Shown one piece after another: positions 62,619 to 64,000 of a stretch of DNA of 64,000 bases. The number at the start of each line of letters is the position of its first letter. Positions within the stretch are counted from its first letter, which is position 1. The stretch comes from Nematopogon swammerdamellus (Eukaryota; Arthropoda; Insecta; Lepidoptera; Adelidae). The notes under the pieces were generated by a model. It did no database searches, had not been told where the DNA came from, and saw nothing but the letters and a program-made list of their open reading frames with translations. The translations under genes and the position numbers were made by a program. Location: NCBI GenBank assembly GCA_946902875.1, contig OX336344.1, forward strand, positions 19,923,791 to 19,987,790. The letters are read 5' to 3'.

Positions 62619-63028
62619 AGGGGGCATGCATAAATTACGTCATCGGTTTGGGGGGTAGGAGTTGGACGAAAAGTGACGACTGATGACGGCGGGGGGGGGG
62701 GGGGGGAGGGGTGTTCGTGCAGCGATGACGTAGTTTTTCGCTTCGCTATTATTGGGCTTAGGTGAGCGTGCTGAGAATTAATGAAGCTTTTGATTTTAAG
62801 CTTTTGTTCCAAATATTTTCTAAGTTTCTAGCGAGTTTAATTAAAGAATCCTTTTTTTTTTCAATGCGTATGAATTATTTATTCGTGACCCCTTGAGATA
62901 AGAAAATAACAGAAAACTAAGTCATCAGGGGGGGAGGGGGTTACACCGAAAATGAACCTAGGTGACGTGCGGGGGAAGGGCTTCAAAAAGTGGCCAAAAA
63001 TCGATAACGTAATTTATGCACGCCGCCT
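62619..63028. mobile_element. 410-bp TIR element, ATGCATAAATTACGT ends
   Basis: AGGGGGCATGCATAAATTACG at the left and CGTAATTTATGCACGCCGCCT at the right are inverted repeats of about 27 bp with 4 mismatches. Next to the TIRs lie G-rich runs (GGTTTGGGGGG, a 15-16-nt G-run near 62690, GGGGGGGAGGGGG at 62928-62940). No ORF and no clear target duplication. Confidence 0.8.
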
Positions 63029-63322
63029 TATAATATGGCAATTGTCTTTTTTTATTACAATTTTTAATGACTATAAATCCTCATTATACATGTCACTGGA
63101 TGAAACGTCTGAAAGAGGCAATCTTTAAATAAAATAAAAATTACAAAAATTTATTAGGCTTTCGTGAACTCACATAGTAGAATTTGAGAATATGCAGCAT
63201 GCATCCCGGGTAGGTTAGCAACCAACAGATGAACGGACAGATTGTGCTATGTGACTAATAGGGTCATAATCAGCTATTATGTGTTATGAAACAGCCAAAT
63301 GTTCCCAGATCCGGGATCCTGG
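63029..63322. other. No gene seen
   Basis: AT-rich spacer. Confidence 0.35.
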
Positions 63323-63448
63323 AGGTCTATTCTTGTAAATTCTGACAGCGGAATCAGCGCTGTTGTGGCGCTGAGAGCCACTTACCAAAGTAGCTCTCAG
63401 CGCCACATCAGGGCTGATTCCGCTGTCAGAATTTTCAAGAATAGACCT
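63323..63448. repeat. 126-bp near-perfect palindrome
   Basis: The left arm AGGTCTATTCTTG...GGCGCTGAGAG and right arm CTCTCAGCGCC...CAAGAATAGACCT pair over about 55 bp with a few mismatches around a loop of roughly 16 nt. Open frames through it are by-products. Confidence 0.9.
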
Positions 63449-63569
63449 GCCGAATGCATATGAATTAGAATATGGAATTCTACAGCGGGTTTTTACTCCA
63501 AGGAAGAAGCCTGAAAAGGGCAATTAAACATTTTCTCGGGCTCGAATACTCTGATTACATTGATTTAAT

Positions 63570-64000
63570 GGTCAGATTCAGATTCAGATATTTATTTCGC
63601 CATAAAGAACGCACAATATTTAATCCCACCAAAACATATAATATAAAAATATGCCAAGTCTTGCACGCAACCTTTCCACCGTAAAAAGTTGTAGATCCCA
63701 TTCAGAGCCAAGTCTTTTCATATCCTTGAAACCCGAATTCAACAATGTTGCCATAAATTATATTTTCTACTTAATAATAATCAATATTTAGTTACTCCTC
63801 TTATATTTAACATTTTCATTTCTTTATAACACCTTGACTTGGCAATCGGACAGCTAAAATATTATAACAATAATATGAACGAACGTAATACAAGTTTGTT
63901 ACATACATACATATACTATCACACAGGCTGCATAATATGCACATTCTGTATGGTTCGTCATTGTTTATTTTTTTATGTAACTGACAACAGTTGGGTACAT
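63570..64000 (-). mobile_element. LINE 3' UTR, same family as window start
   Basis: Repeated TCAGAT then ATTTATTTCGCCATAAAGAA is the complement of the tail at 505-560, and TGTATGGTTCGTCATTG at 63948-63964 mirrors the 3' UTR near 463-480. The ORF would lie beyond the window. Confidence 0.65.

Overview
The window looks like nuclear DNA from a moth or butterfly (Lepidoptera), almost entirely made of transposable elements and their relics. Evidence: many Bm1-like SINE copies (head with GTCGTAAAAGGCGACTAAGG), many short elements carrying (GTCT/GTCC)n microsatellites inside a conserved frame (the (GTCY)n MITEs known from Lepidoptera), the GAAGTCGGTT repeat family, LINE tails ending in short tandem repeats, and retrotransposons primed by insect-type tRNAs. 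I see no confident host protein-coding gene. The best host signals are a GC-rich 5' UTR-like exon with initiator and splice donor near 48.96-49.06 kb (+), and a possible 43-nt internal exon at 42.35 kb (+).

Layout. 0-5.5 kb: the 3' end of a LINE, MITEs, a hAT-type MITE with a perfect 8-bp target duplication, and SINE pieces. 5.57-14.21 kb: one complete 8.6-kb LTR element (+) with two LTRs of 1,119 bp that look identical, a tRNA-Tyr primer site, a polypurine tract and a CATAC target duplication. Its interior encodes no intact protein. It holds a 1-kb GC-rich low-complexity block, an array of about ten hairpin-forming repeats, and faint BEL/Pao-like gag and pol traces, so it looks like a non-autonomous (LARD-like) element. 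15.49-21.55 kb: a complete Ty3/gypsy element (-) with identical-looking 295-bp LTRs, CGCG target duplication, tRNA-Ser-type primer site, a 333-aa gag, and an intact pol (protease, RT, RNase H, integrase) in the -1 frame. It appears young and structurally complete, but lacks a full env.

21.7-27.6 kb: nested (GTCY)n MITEs, a 217-bp MITE with 60-bp TIRs, AACCCCCGAC-ended elements and LINE tails. 27.6-29.65 kb: a 2-kb inverted arrangement of ~90-100-bp tandem repeats. 29.7-56 kb: dense SINEs of two families (Bm1-like, and a chimeric tRNA/5S-rRNA SINE), more MITEs, RTE- and Jockey/CR1-like LINE 3' ends, a 21-bp minisatellite, a MITE-interrupted tandem duplication, and a 55-bp satellite at 52.1-53.0 kb. 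56-64 kb: sparser, with MITEs, poly-G runs, a near-perfect 126-bp palindrome and a minus-strand LINE 3' end related to the one at position 1.

The coding capacity that matters is the gypsy gag-pol. Most other open frames are chance readings of repeats. The non-autonomous families (LARD, MITEs, SINEs) would depend on enzymes supplied in trans by elements outside this window. All comparisons were made by eye from the sequence.
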